Assembly (NCBI RefSeq): GCF_002735705.1 | Contig: NZ_PDZL01000004.1 | Span: 1-64,000, forward strand | DNA length: 64,000 nt | Reading direction: 5' to 3' | From: Janthinobacterium sp. BJB426 | GTDB lineage: Bacteria; Pseudomonadota; Gammaproteobacteria; Burkholderiales; Burkholderiaceae_D | Shown: one piece after another, positions 1 to 8,286 of the stretch | Position numbering within the stretch: the stretch's first letter is position 1 | How the letters are laid out: the number at the start of each line of letters is the position of its first letter | Notes under the pieces: model-generated | Told to the model about the DNA's origin: nothing | Databases searched by the model: none | The model's input: the letters and a program-made list of their open reading frames with translations, nothing else | Position numbers and translations under genes: made by a program

Positions 1-141
1 ACTTACATCAAATGCCCACACTTATCGACTGTTAATTGTTAAAGAACTGTATTCGGTTACTGCTTTCGCGCTATCGACAAAGCGTTGTGTTTGTCAGCTG
101 CGAAGAAGGAAGAGTATGAAGCATTTCGCTACGTCCGTCAA
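1..141 (-). promoter_or_regulatory. rRNA operon promoter and boxA leader (16S gene lies off the left edge)
   Basis: Read on the minus strand this is a canonical sigma-70 promoter: -35 TTGACG (141-136), 17-bp spacer, -10 CATACT (118-113), start near 105. The leader that follows holds GTTCTTTAACA (47-37), which matches the boxA antitermination element of rRNA operons, followed by the typical beta-proteobacterial leader ending. No tRNA lies upstream of boxA, so this is the operon leader rather than the 16S-23S spacer. The mature 16S gene should begin just left of base 1. The boxA match and promoter are seen directly; the rRNA assignment is established knowledge plus inference. Confidence 0.85.
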
Positions 142-273
142 CTCCTTCTTTTTGCTACATCGCCGTTTCCGGTGATCCTCAACTGCCGCATTTGACTGCG
201 CCTCATTGGGGAGGCGAACTATAGCAAAGCGCCCCCGTAGTAGCAAGGCTTTTCCGGGGTATTTGCGGCCAAC

Positions 274-282
274 TGCTACAAT
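274..282 (+). promoter_or_regulatory. Extended -10 promoter for the NSS symporter
   Basis: TGC followed by TACAAT (277-282) forms an extended -10 element 47 bases upstream of the symporter ATG. No good -35 is present at the right distance, which is usual for extended -10 promoters. The remaining bases from 142 to 273 hold the upstream side of the divergent rRNA promoter, and I see nothing else there. Confidence 0.4.
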
Positions 283-328
283 TTCGCCCCCTCAGCGCAA
301 ATCCGCGTCCATACATAGAAGATTCACC

Positions 329-1708
329 ATGAAACAACAAGCTCAAGGATCAGGCCTGACCCTGAAACGGGCTGGCTTTACCACTGGCTTCGGCGTGCTC
401 GCCGCCACCCTCGGTTCCGCAGTCGGTCTCGGCAACATCTGGAAGTTCCCCTACCTGACGGGCGCCAACGGTGGCGCCGGCTTCCTGCTCATCTATCTGC
501 TCGCTACCTTATTAGTGGGACTGCCCGTGATGATCGCGGAAATCACCTTGGGGCGCCGCGCCAAGGTCAATCCCATTTCCACCATGGAACAGCTGGCACC
601 AAAGGGCAAACCCTGGTGGCTGGTCGGCGTGATCGGCATGGTGGCCGCCTTCCTGATCGTCGCGTTCTACTCGGAAGTGGTCGGCTGGGTGTTTGCGTAT
701 ATCGCCAAGGCCATCGATGGCTCCATCCTCAGCAGCGACAAGCGCGTGACGGAAGCGGCCTTCGCTTCGCTGATCAGCAATCCCCTGCAATCGCTATTCT
801 GGCAATGGGGCGTGCTGCTGTTTATCGGCGGCATCTTGATGCTGGGCGTGACCAAGGGCATCGAGGCGATCGCCAAGAAACTCATGCCGCTGCTGTTCCT
901 GCTGCTGCTGCTGCTGTGCGCGGTCAGCCTGTCGCTCGACAAAGCGGGCGAAGGACTGGCTTTTCTGTTCCGTCCTGATTTTTCCAAGCTGACAGCCTCC
1001 GTCGTGCTGACGGCCATGGGCCTGGCCTTCTTTAAATTGTCCGTTGGCATGGGCACGATGATGACCTACGGCAGCTATTTCCGCGACGACCAGAATATCC
1101 CCGTGACAACCCTGCGCGTGATGGCGGCCGACCTCGGCGTCTCCATGCTGGCCGGCATCGCCATCTTCCCCGCCGTGTTCACGTTTGGTTTCGCCCCCAG
1201 CGCGGGACCGTCGCTGGTGTTCATCACGATTCCCGCCGTGTTCTCGCAAATTCCCATGGGACAAGCGCTGATGGTGGTGTTCTTCATCCTGGCCGCCGTC
1301 GCCGCTACCGGGGCGATGCTGTCCCTGATGGAAGTGCCCGTAGTGATTTTCCATGAACGCTTTGGCTGGACCCGCACCAGGGCTACCGTCGTGACCATGC
1401 TGCTGCTGGCAGTGCTCGGTTCCGTCTGCGCGCTGAGTAACAGCACCCTGGCAGACTTCAAGCTGTTTAATTTGAATATGTTTGATCTGTTCGACTTCGT
1501 CTCGTCGAATATCTTCCTGCCGGTTGGCGGGATCGCGATTGCCTTGTTTACCGGCTGGGCCTGGGGCAAGCAGCATTTCATCGATGCGATCAGCAATCAC
1601 GGCCAGCTGCAGAACAGAAAACTGGCGCATGTGCTGCTGTTCCTGCTGCGCTTTGTCTCGCCCGTATTGATCCTGATCGTGATGCTGAAAGGCCTGAAGG
1701 CCTTCTAA
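329..1708 (+). CDS. Sodium-dependent transporter, NSS/SNF family
   Basis: Inner-membrane Na+ symporter of the neurotransmitter:sodium symporter family (LeuT fold), which usually imports amino acids or related amines. The 459-residue protein begins with the diagnostic sodium-site segment of TM1 (GSAVGLGNIWKFPY, residues 29-42) and has about eleven to twelve hydrophobic segments; bacterial members commonly have this length. The ATG at 329 was chosen because family homology begins right after it. The upstream in-frame TTG at 206 would add 41 low-complexity basic residues. It converges tail to tail on ddpX with no gap (stop ends at 1708, ddpX stop begins at 1709). The substrate cannot be read from the sequence; its neighbour releases D-Ala, so an amino acid is plausible. 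Confidence 0.9.
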   Translation: MKQQAQGSGLTLKRAGFTTGFGVLAATLGSAVGLGNIWKFPYLTGANGGAGFLLIYLLATLLVGLPVMIAEITLGRRAKVNPISTMEQLAPKGKPWWLVGVIGMVAAFLIVAFYSEVVGWVFAYIAKAIDGSILSSDKRVTEAAFASLISNPLQSLFWQWGVLLFIGGILMLGVTKGIEAIAKKLMPLLFLLLLLLCAVSLSLDKAGEGLAFLFRPDFSKLTASVVLTAMGLAFFKLSVGMGTMMTYGSYFRDDQNIPVTTLRVMAADLGVSMLAGIAIFPAVFTFGFAPSAGPSLVFITIPAVFSQIPMGQALMVVFFILAAVAATGAMLSLMEVPVVIFHERFGWTRTRATVVTMLLLAVLGSVCALSNSTLADFKLFNLNMFDLFDFVSSNIFLPVGGIAIALFTGWAWGKQHFIDAISNHGQLQNRKLAHVLLFLLRFVSPVLILIVMLKGLKAF

Positions 1709-2323
1709 TCAGAGTACCCGGGTGTAGGTCTGGCGCACCAGCACCCGGTCGCCGCAATCGAAATGCCACCATTCGCTGTTGATGCCGAAGAAGCCCGCCT
1801 GGAACATGGCGTCGCGCAACAGGCGGCGGTGCGCCACGTGTTCCTCGGTAATTTCCCCTTTCTCCAGCAAAACCAGCTCCAATGCCGGGTGCGAGCGCTC
1901 ACTTAAATCGTCAAAGCCAGTCCCCATGTCCAGTTCCTGCCCATCCGGGCCGACGATGGTGATGTCGAGCGCCATGCCGAACGAATGGATCGAGCCGCGC
2001 GACGGCTCGGCGATGTAGCCGAGCAACTCCGTTCCCTGCAGCGCGTCCCACAGTTGCTGCTGCACCCGCTGCGGACGCAGGGCATCGAGCACCAATAGAT
2101 GATGATCGGGCCGCCGCGCGGCCAGCCAGGCCACGGCCTGTTCCAGTGCTGCGGCCGCGTCGCGGTGCAGCCAGGCGCAATCGATGGGGCTGTATAAGTC
2201 GCGGCCGACGAAATTGTCGGGCGTGGCATAGCGCAAGTCAACGGCGATGCCGGCGATGCTGCTCAGGTGGCGAAATTGCGGATCGCTGCTCACCGCTTCC
2301 AATTGCAAACTTGCAACAGACAT
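1709..2323 (-). CDS. ddpX: D-alanyl-D-alanine dipeptidase, VanX/DdpX family
   Basis: Zinc dipeptidase that splits D-Ala-D-Ala, releasing D-Ala from peptidoglycan-derived dipeptide. The 204-residue protein carries the family signature: SIHSFGMALD (His113 and Asp120 as zinc ligands) and EWWH (Glu184 base, His187 ligand), plus the conserved Arg83. These match VanX residues R71, H116, D123, E181 and H184. The start at 2323 is fixed by a strong AGAGGAG ribosome site just upstream; an in-frame ATG at 2344 lacks one. The ATG overlaps the TGA of the upstream lysR gene (TGATG), so the two are probably translationally coupled. No signal peptide, so it acts in the cytoplasm. With no van genes around, a catabolic or recycling role is more likely than vancomycin resistance. 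Confidence 0.92.
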   Translation of the reverse strand: MSVASLQLEAVSSDPQFRHLSSIAGIAVDLRYATPDNFVGRDLYSPIDCAWLHRDAAAALEQAVAWLAARRPDHHLLVLDALRPQRVQQQLWDALQGTELLGYIAEPSRGSIHSFGMALDITIVGPDGQELDMGTGFDDLSERSHPALELVLLEKGEITEEHVAHRRLLRDAMFQAGFFGINSEWWHFDCGDRVLVRQTYTRVL

Positions 2324-3225
2324 CAGACTCCTCTTTCCAGGCAATTACGCGCCGCCACGCCGATGCTGTCGGCCAGGCGCCGCGCGCCATGCGACAGCGG
2401 CGAGTGGCTCGCCGTCAATAAATACAGTTGGATGGGGATCGTGGGCGCCCAAGGACGGCGCTGCAGCCGCTCGGGCGAGCCGGACGCGGCCGTAAACGGG
2501 TCGACCACGGCCATGCCGGCGCCCGCTTCCACCAGAGAACGCGCGATTTGATAAGTCTGCACCACGGTGGAAAACACGGGGTGGATATCCTGCGCTTCGC
2601 AGGCGGCGACGACCAGTTCGCCCAGTGGATCGTTGTCAGCATGGCCGATCAGCTCGCCATTCAGGCCATGCGCCGTCAACGGGGTGCCGCAATCGGCCGC
2701 GCGCCAGGTGCCGGCCGGGGCGATCACCGTCATGACGCCCTGCGCGATCGGTTCGGCCACGATGCCCGGATGGCGCGGGTCTTGCAGCGACACGGCCAGG
2801 TCCGCTTCACCGAGGCGCAAGGTATTGACGATCTCGCCCGTATGGTGGGTAGCCAACTGGCAACGCGTGTGGGGAAAGTCGCGCCGCCACTCCGTCATGG
2901 CAAACGGCAAGACGCTGATGGCAATCGTCGGCGTGGAAACCAAACGGATGGTTTCCACCGCGTGGCCCTTCAGGCTGGCCGCCAGGCGGCGGATACCCAA
3001 TAAGTCGCGGTTGAGCTTTTCCGTCTCGACAAACAAGCGGTGCGCCTCGGGCTTCGGGTACAACTTGCCCCGTACGCGCTCGAACAGCGGCATGCCGAGT
3101 TGCAACTCGCAATGCTGCAAGACCTTGGTTACGGCCGGTTGCGAGATATGCAGCACCTGGGCGGCGCCGCTGATGGTGCCAACTTGCATGATGGCGTGAA
3201 ACACTTCGATATGACGCAGCCGCAT
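2323..3225 (-). CDS. LysR-family transcriptional regulator
   Basis: A 300-residue LTTR with an N-terminal winged helix (about residues 3-60, with a typical SQPAVTKVL recognition helix) and a C-terminal periplasmic-binding-like effector domain. It is translationally coupled to ddpX through a one-base overlap, an unusual arrangement since LTTRs are more often divergent from their targets. The start has a clear AAAGGAA site. Inference: it controls the ddpX pair or the wider cell-wall salvage block; the effector may be a D-amino acid or muropeptide fragment, but nothing in the sequence proves this. Confidence 0.9.
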   Translation of the reverse strand: MRLRHIEVFHAIMQVGTISGAAQVLHISQPAVTKVLQHCELQLGMPLFERVRGKLYPKPEAHRLFVETEKLNRDLLGIRRLAASLKGHAVETIRLVSTPTIAISVLPFAMTEWRRDFPHTRCQLATHHTGEIVNTLRLGEADLAVSLQDPRHPGIVAEPIAQGVMTVIAPAGTWRAADCGTPLTAHGLNGELIGHADNDPLGELVVAACEAQDIHPVFSTVVQTYQIARSLVEAGAGMAVVDPFTAASGSPERLQRRPWAPTIPIQLYLLTASHSPLSHGARRLADSIGVAARNCLERGV

Positions 3226-3308
3226 GAGCTATTCCTTTACCTTGCCGTGGCCGCCTGGGCCGTCAACGTTCAGCATATAAGAAAAAGTCATGGACTGGAA
3301 CGGCCATG

Positions 3309-4118
3309 CTACTTTGCAACAACAGCTGGGGCCGCTGGGGCTGGCGTCGTCAGCACTTCCAGCAGGGCCGCCGTTTCGCCATCAGGCGTGCCGTCGAACA
3401 AGGTGTTGCGGTATTTCATCTGGAAGGCGATCAGCACATTGCGCGTCGCTTCATCAAACACACCCGTATTCGGCGTCGCATAGCCGTGCTGGGCCAGCTT
3501 TTTCTGGAACCAGACGGCATCCGGCACTTGCTGCTCAAAAATGATTCGCTGCGCGGCCACGCGGTTCGCATCGGGCCAGACGATCAGGCCCGCATCGGCC
3601 AGCTGGCGCCATGGGAACAGCGGACCCGGATCCTGCTTGCGCTGCGGGGCGATTTCGTTATGACCGAGGATATTTTCCGGTGCGATGTTGTAACGGGCCT
3701 GTATATCTTTCAGCAGCGGAATCAGCTCATCGATCTGCGCCTGCGGGAAGGGATACCAGAGGCGGCCTTCCTGCGTGTCCTTGTAGCCGGGATTGACGAT
3801 CTCGATGCCGATCGAGCTGACATTCAACTGTGTATAAGTCTTCCAGTTACTCACACCCGCGTGATTGGCCTGACGCGATTCATCGACCAGCACGTAAAAC
3901 TTCGGCTTGTCCGTGTCCGTCAGCAAATAATGGCTGCTGACCACTTGTTCCGTCAGGATCTTGATCGAGCGGGGCAGGTCGCTGACAGTGTAATGGATGA
4001 CGATGAATTTCACGCGCGGGCTCTGGCTGCGCGCCGTCAAACTGTGGTCAAGGTGCGGCGCGGGCGTGGTACAGGCGGAGAGCAGGGCCACCAGCAGGGC
4101 GAGGGCGATTTTTTTCAT
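3309..4118 (-). CDS. amiD: N-acetylmuramoyl-L-alanine amidase, AmiD-type lipoprotein
   Basis: Zinc amidase (Amidase_2 fold) that cuts the MurNAc or anhydro-MurNAc to L-Ala bond. It has 269 residues. A lipoprotein signal ends in LLSAC (Cys16). The metal ligands are visible: His42 (IHYT), His153 (GHNE) and Asp163 (QDPG), with catalytic Glu106 (GIEI). This closely parallels E. coli AmiD (H50, E104, H151, D161). A C-terminal peptidoglycan-binding domain covers about residues 195-262. Likely an outer-membrane lipoprotein acting on peptidoglycan or released muropeptides. It lies 30 bases after the kinase gene and in the same direction. Confidence 0.92.
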   Translation of the reverse strand: MKKIALALLVALLSACTTPAPHLDHSLTARSQSPRVKFIVIHYTVSDLPRSIKILTEQVVSSHYLLTDTDKPKFYVLVDESRQANHAGVSNWKTYTQLNVSSIGIEIVNPGYKDTQEGRLWYPFPQAQIDELIPLLKDIQARYNIAPENILGHNEIAPQRKQDPGPLFPWRQLADAGLIVWPDANRVAAQRIIFEQQVPDAVWFQKKLAQHGYATPNTGVFDEATRNVLIAFQMKYRNTLFDGTPDGETAALLEVLTTPAPAAPAVVAK

Positions 4119-4148
4119 GAAAGATCCATGTTCGGGTTAATAAAATAG

Positions 4149-5096
4149 TCAGTTCTTGCCAGTACGCTGGCTGGCTGCCCGGGCTGCCAGCTTGGCCGCA
4201 GCCTCATGCGCACGAGCAACTTTTTGCTCCATCATCAACGATACCGGCAAAGCAGCCCGCATGGCAACCGCAATGGCCGGGTGCAACTGCGCCGCGCGGC
4301 CCGCCAGCACCACGGGACGGGAACCGTAGCGCGTCGTCAGGGCCAGCGCCAGACGCGCCAGTTCCTGTCCCGCGCGCTGCAAGATGTCCAGCGCCAGCGG
4401 GTCTGCGTCCGCACTGGCGGCCACGGCCAGCGCCAGCCGGCCGATGGCGCCCCGGTCCTGACCATACATGAAGGCGCGCGACAATGACCAGTCGCTGCCA
4501 CCCAGCTGCGCAAATACGGCCCCGGCCATGGGAGACCCTTGCCAGCTGCCGGGCGCCTCGTCTTCGCGGCGCCAGATGTGGCGCAAGGCTTCGCGCGCGA
4601 TCCAGTAACCGCCGCCGCCATCGTCGAGCAACACGCCGCGCCCGCCTGCGCGGTGAAACACGCCATCCGCATCGATCCAGGCGGCAATCGAACCCGTGCC
4701 AGCGTAGACCAGATAACCTTCGCCTGGTTCAAAACTGTCGCGATAGGCAATGTCGATATCGTTGCCCAAGCGGACATCAACGGCTTCCAGCGCCAGCAAC
4801 TCCGCCAGCATGTACGCCAGCGCCACATCATCGCCGCCAAAGCCAGTCAAGCCCGCCACCACGGCACGCGGTTGGCCGACGGCCAGCACAGCCTGAGACA
4901 GTTTCGCAAACGTGGCGTGCACGGCTGCGCGGCCCGCATCGCTGCTCATTTGCAAGGCAGACAAGCCTTCCACGGCCCCTTCGGCCACGATGGCGCCATC
5001 GGCGGTGGCCAGCGCCCAGCGCGTCTGCGTGCCGCCCGCGTCGATGCCCAGCCCGAGCACGGCAGTGTCAGTATTAATTGCAGGGAAGGAAATCAT
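4149..5096 (-). CDS. BadF/BadG-family sugar kinase (GlcNAc/MurNAc kinase-like)
   Basis: ASKHA-fold ATPase of the BadF/BcrA family, whose sugar-specific members include GlcNAc kinases and clostridial MurK. The N-terminal phosphate-binding loop is GIDAGGTQTRW, and a glycine-rich DDGGGGYWI segment matches the second nucleotide motif. I place the start at 5096 (about 315 residues), where homology begins; an in-frame ATG at 5153 would add 19 residues, and neither has a good ribosome site. In this cluster it is the only candidate to make MurNAc-6-phosphate for MurQ, or to phosphorylate GlcNAc released by the glycosidase. The exact substrate is inference. Confidence 0.82.
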   Translation of the reverse strand: MISFPAINTDTAVLGLGIDAGGTQTRWALATADGAIVAEGAVEGLSALQMSSDAGRAAVHATFAKLSQAVLAVGQPRAVVAGLTGFGGDDVALAYMLAELLALEAVDVRLGNDIDIAYRDSFEPGEGYLVYAGTGSIAAWIDADGVFHRAGGRGVLLDDGGGGYWIAREALRHIWRREDEAPGSWQGSPMAGAVFAQLGGSDWSLSRAFMYGQDRGAIGRLALAVAASADADPLALDILQRAGQELARLALALTTRYGSRPVVLAGRAAQLHPAIAVAMRAALPVSLMMEQKVARAHEAAAKLAARAASQRTGKN

Positions 5097-5189
5097 GGCA
5101 TGAGTGTAAAGCCAAGCGGAGCTTGCAGGCATGAAAGCTTGCGCATGTTTCATGCCCGCAGGTTATGGATTGCCGGTGAGCCGGCAAAG

Positions 5190-6851
5190 TTACTTGGCGG
5201 GGGCCGTAAACGGTTCGCGCACGGTGACGCGGGGGCTTTCATTGCCGAGACGGTCCACGGCGCTGACCACCACCGCGTTGACTTTACCGGTGGCATCGTC
5301 GACCAGGGTCAGTTCGCCCTGCACGCCCGTGACGACCGTGAAGCGCCAGTCTTCGCCATAGCGGGCCCAGACGGCGTATTGCGCCACGGGTTTGCCGCCG
5401 CCCGACGTCAACTTGACATTCAGGCTGGTGGAATCGCGGCGCAGGGCCAACATGGGCGTGCCCGGTGCTTCCTTGCCCAGCCACGGTGTGGCGGGAATCA
5501 GGGCAGGGCTTTGATACACGGTCGCCTTGAGTTGCTCGCTGACACCCTTGCGGTTCTGCATCAGGGGCACCATGCTGAAATGCACTTGTCCATTCGCGCC
5601 GGGCCGCGTGCGCGTCACTTCGATCTGCTTGATGATCTCTTGCGGCGTGAAGGATTTGGCGGAATTGTCGATGCGGCTCGTGTACAGGCCTGGCCACACG
5701 TGGCGGCCATACGGGTTTTGTGCCAGCCAGTAGTCGAGCAGCACGCCAAACGCTTGCGGCGCCTGCGCCACGGGCCAGTACAGCTGCGGCGACAGGTAAT
5801 CGAGCCAGCCCTTGGCCAGCCACAATTCCGCATCCGCATACAATTTATCGTACTGGCTGAAGCCGACGATGCCGGCAGGGCGGCGGTCCGGACGACCGAT
5901 GCCGAAGGGGCTGATGCCAAAACGCACCCAGCTCTTTTCGCGGTGGATGCCTGTATACAAGGCTTCGATCAGCTGGTTGACGTTCTGGCGGCGCCAGGAA
6001 GGGCGATCCAGCTGGCCGCCAGCCAGCAGATATTGCTGCCAGGACGGTTCATCGGGGAAAGGCAATTCGCGCTTGGCGCCGCCATTGCCCGCATCCAGCG
6101 CGGCCGTTTCCGCACCGGCACCGGCGCCAGGCGCATCGATTGGATACGGATAAAAGTAATCGTCGATGTGCACGCCATCGATATCGTAGCGGCGCACCAC
6201 GTCGAGCACCACGTCTGTCGTATGTTTCGAGGCGGCGGCGTCGCCCGGATCCATCCACAGGTAGCGGCCGTACTGCTTGACGGATGCCGGGTTGGTGGAC
6301 GCGAAACTGTCGCGCGCCAGCGGCGACTTGGCCGTCGCGTGACGGGCACGGTAGGGATTGAACCAGGCGTGCAATTCCAGGCCGCGCGCATGCGCCTGCG
6401 CTACCCAGAAGGCCAGCGGGTCATACATCGGCAATGGCGGCTGGCCTTGCTTGCCGGTCAGGTATTCCGACCACGGTTCCAGTTGCGACGGGTAAATCGT
6501 GTCGGCGCTGGGGCGCACCTGCAGCACAATCGCGTTCAGATTCAAGGACTTGGCACGGTCGAGGATGGCGATCGCCTCGGCTTGCTGCTTAGCGACAGGC
6601 AAATTGCTGCGGCTGGGCCAATCGATATTGGCGACCGTCGACACCCAGGCGGCGCGGAACTCGCGTGGCGCGGGCGGCGGCACTTCGCCCGTGATGTGCT
6701 GCACGGGCGGCACGGCCGGCAAACCCGCTTCGCCCGGCGTCACTGCGGAGGGCAGCTTGGTGCTGCTACAGCTGCTGAGCAAAGTGGCGGTGGCCAGCGC
6801 GGCCAATACGCCGGCGCTGGCGCCCAGGCGTTTTTTGAAAGTAGACAACAA
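5190..6851 (-). CDS. digH: GHL10/DUF187 glycoside hydrolase-like lipoprotein (DigH/YddW type)
   Basis: A 553-residue exported lipoprotein (signal ending LLSSC, Cys28) with a GHL10 TIM-barrel domain from about residue 62 (REFRAAWVSTVANIDWPS) to about 400 and a C-terminal beta domain. E. coli DigH (YddW) of this family cuts denuded peptidoglycan glycan strands at the septum. Translation starts at TTG: no ATG lies near, and an AAGGA site is six bases upstream. A position between ampG and the sugar kinase supports a cell-wall glycan role. The gene symbol is by family analogy. Confidence 0.82.
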   Translation of the reverse strand: MLSTFKKRLGASAGVLAALATATLLSSCSSTKLPSAVTPGEAGLPAVPPVQHITGEVPPPAPREFRAAWVSTVANIDWPSRSNLPVAKQQAEAIAILDRAKSLNLNAIVLQVRPSADTIYPSQLEPWSEYLTGKQGQPPLPMYDPLAFWVAQAHARGLELHAWFNPYRARHATAKSPLARDSFASTNPASVKQYGRYLWMDPGDAAASKHTTDVVLDVVRRYDIDGVHIDDYFYPYPIDAPGAGAGAETAALDAGNGGAKRELPFPDEPSWQQYLLAGGQLDRPSWRRQNVNQLIEALYTGIHREKSWVRFGISPFGIGRPDRRPAGIVGFSQYDKLYADAELWLAKGWLDYLSPQLYWPVAQAPQAFGVLLDYWLAQNPYGRHVWPGLYTSRIDNSAKSFTPQEIIKQIEVTRTRPGANGQVHFSMVPLMQNRKGVSEQLKATVYQSPALIPATPWLGKEAPGTPMLALRRDSTSLNVKLTSGGGKPVAQYAVWARYGEDWRFTVVTGVQGELTLVDDATGKVNAVVVSAVDRLGNESPRVTVREPFTAPAK

Positions 6852-6903
6852 AACAATTCCTTGCAGTGGTGAAGCGCAGGTCTATCGGTGCGGGCATTTT
6901 ACT

Positions 6904-6930
6904 GTGCGCCCGCCATCCATGCGGGCGCAC
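6904..6930. other. GC-rich intergenic hairpin between ampG and digH
   Basis: Perfect 10-bp stem GTGCGCCCGC / GCGGGCGCAC with a 7-base loop, placed between the ampG stop and the digH start. No T-run follows on either strand, so it is not a classical intrinsic terminator. It may stabilise the 3' end of ampG mRNA or set differential expression within the operon. Confidence 0.6.
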
Positions 6931-6942
6931 GGTTCAAAAGAA

Positions 6943-8241
6943 TCAGGCCTCGGCCTTCTTGCCGAATTCGGGATCGATCTTGACCAGCGCGGCCATGATG
7001 AAAGCAGGAATGGTGGCGATGCAAACCCAGATGAAGAAATGCTGGTAGCCGAGCATTTGCTGTATCCAGCCGCTGGCCATGCCCGGCAACATCATGCCCA
7101 GGGCCATGAAGCCCGTGCAAATGGCGTAATGGGCCGTTTTATGCGCGCCATCGGAGACCATGATCATGTACAACATGTACGAAGCGAAACCGAAACCATA
7201 GCCAAATTGCTCCAGCGCAATACCCCCGGCGATCACATAGATGCTGCTGGGCAAGGCGCTGGCCAGGTAAACAAAGACCAGGTCGGGCAAGTGGACGGAC
7301 AGCACCATGATCCATAAACAGCGTTTCAAGCCGAAGCGGGAAATGATGAATCCGCCCAGCAAGCCGCCCAGCGTCAGGGCGATCACGCCGATAGTGCCGT
7401 AAACGAGGCCCACCTGTTCCGTGCTCAGGCCCAGGCCGCCCTTGGCGACAGGGTCTAGCAGGAAGGGTGCCGCCAGCTTCAACAGTTGCGCTTCGCCGAG
7501 GCGGAACAGCAGCAAAAAGCCCAGGATGACGAAAATATCCTTCTTCTTGAAGAAGGAAGCAAAGGTGGCGACGAATTCCTGCAACGGAGAAACACCGGCG
7601 CCCTGGATGCTGGGGCGGTCATCCTTCGGCTTGGGCAAGATGAAATAGTGGTACAGGAAGAGGGCGATGAACAATCCTGCCAGAATGGCAAACACGACGG
7701 ACCAGGCCAGTTGCACATTGCCCGTCGCATGCGTCAGATAGCCGGCCAGATACACGAGGCCGCCCTGGCCCGCGATCATCGCCAGGCGATAGAAAGTGCT
7801 GCGTACGCCGACAAAGGCCGCCTGCTGGTGCTCTTCCAGTCCCAGCATGTAAAAGCCGTCGGCGGCGATGTCATGCGTGGCGGAACTGAAGGCCATCAGC
7901 CAGAAGATGGCCAGGCTGATCTGGAAAAAGTGGGGCAAGGACGTCGTCAGGGCCACCAGCGCCAGCGCGGCGCCGATCACCAGCTGCAAGCCGACGATCC
8001 AGAAGCGCTTGGTGCGGTACATGTCGATAAAGGGCGACCACAGGGGCTTGATGACCCAGGGCAAGTACAACCAGCTGGTATACAGCGCGATATCCGTATT
8101 GCTGAAACCATAATTCTTGTACATGATCACGGACAAGGTCATGACCACTACATAGGGAATGCCCTGGCCGAAATACAGGGAAGGGATCCACAGCCACGGC
8201 TTGTTCGTGCGCACCGGGGCGGTTTGTTTCACTAGCTCCAT
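6943..8241 (-). CDS. ampG: AmpG-type muropeptide permease (MFS, PAT family)
   Basis: Inner-membrane major facilitator that imports GlcNAc-anhydroMurNAc and its peptides for recycling. The 432-residue protein has about twelve hydrophobic segments. It shows the family's N-terminal pattern (SLYFGQGIPY, then LPWVIKPLWSP between TM2 and TM3) and the conserved ATHDIAADG-type loop (residues around 125-133). A GAAGGA ribosome site precedes the ATG. It lies 45 bases downstream of murQ and upstream of the glycosidase in the same direction, a layout that fits uptake followed by breakdown. It could affect AmpR-type beta-lactamase induction, but no ampR or ampC is in the window. Confidence 0.88.
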   Translation of the reverse strand: MELVKQTAPVRTNKPWLWIPSLYFGQGIPYVVVMTLSVIMYKNYGFSNTDIALYTSWLYLPWVIKPLWSPFIDMYRTKRFWIVGLQLVIGAALALVALTTSLPHFFQISLAIFWLMAFSSATHDIAADGFYMLGLEEHQQAAFVGVRSTFYRLAMIAGQGGLVYLAGYLTHATGNVQLAWSVVFAILAGLFIALFLYHYFILPKPKDDRPSIQGAGVSPLQEFVATFASFFKKKDIFVILGFLLLFRLGEAQLLKLAAPFLLDPVAKGGLGLSTEQVGLVYGTIGVIALTLGGLLGGFIISRFGLKRCLWIMVLSVHLPDLVFVYLASALPSSIYVIAGGIALEQFGYGFGFASYMLYMIMVSDGAHKTAHYAICTGFMALGMMLPGMASGWIQQMLGYQHFFIWVCIATIPAFIMAALVKIDPEFGKKAEA

Positions 8242-8286
8242 ACATCCTTCTTTGTCTCCCAGACAGAAGAATGCCGCGCCATCGGA

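Noticed and set aside
206..328. Upstream TTG start for the NSS symporter
   Set aside because: It adds a basic, non-homologous leader and overlaps the promoter; ATG 329 fits the family.
1709..2323. Vancomycin-resistance gene vanX
   Set aside because: The catalytic motifs are VanX-like, but no vanH/vanA-type ligase or vanRS is present, and the context is cell-wall salvage. DdpX is the better name.
4539..6872. A 777-codon plus-strand open frame
   Set aside because: It lies antisense to the kinase and DigH-type genes. Composition is His/Gln/Arg/Ala-rich as expected for a GC-rich shadow frame, with no recognisable domain or ribosome site.
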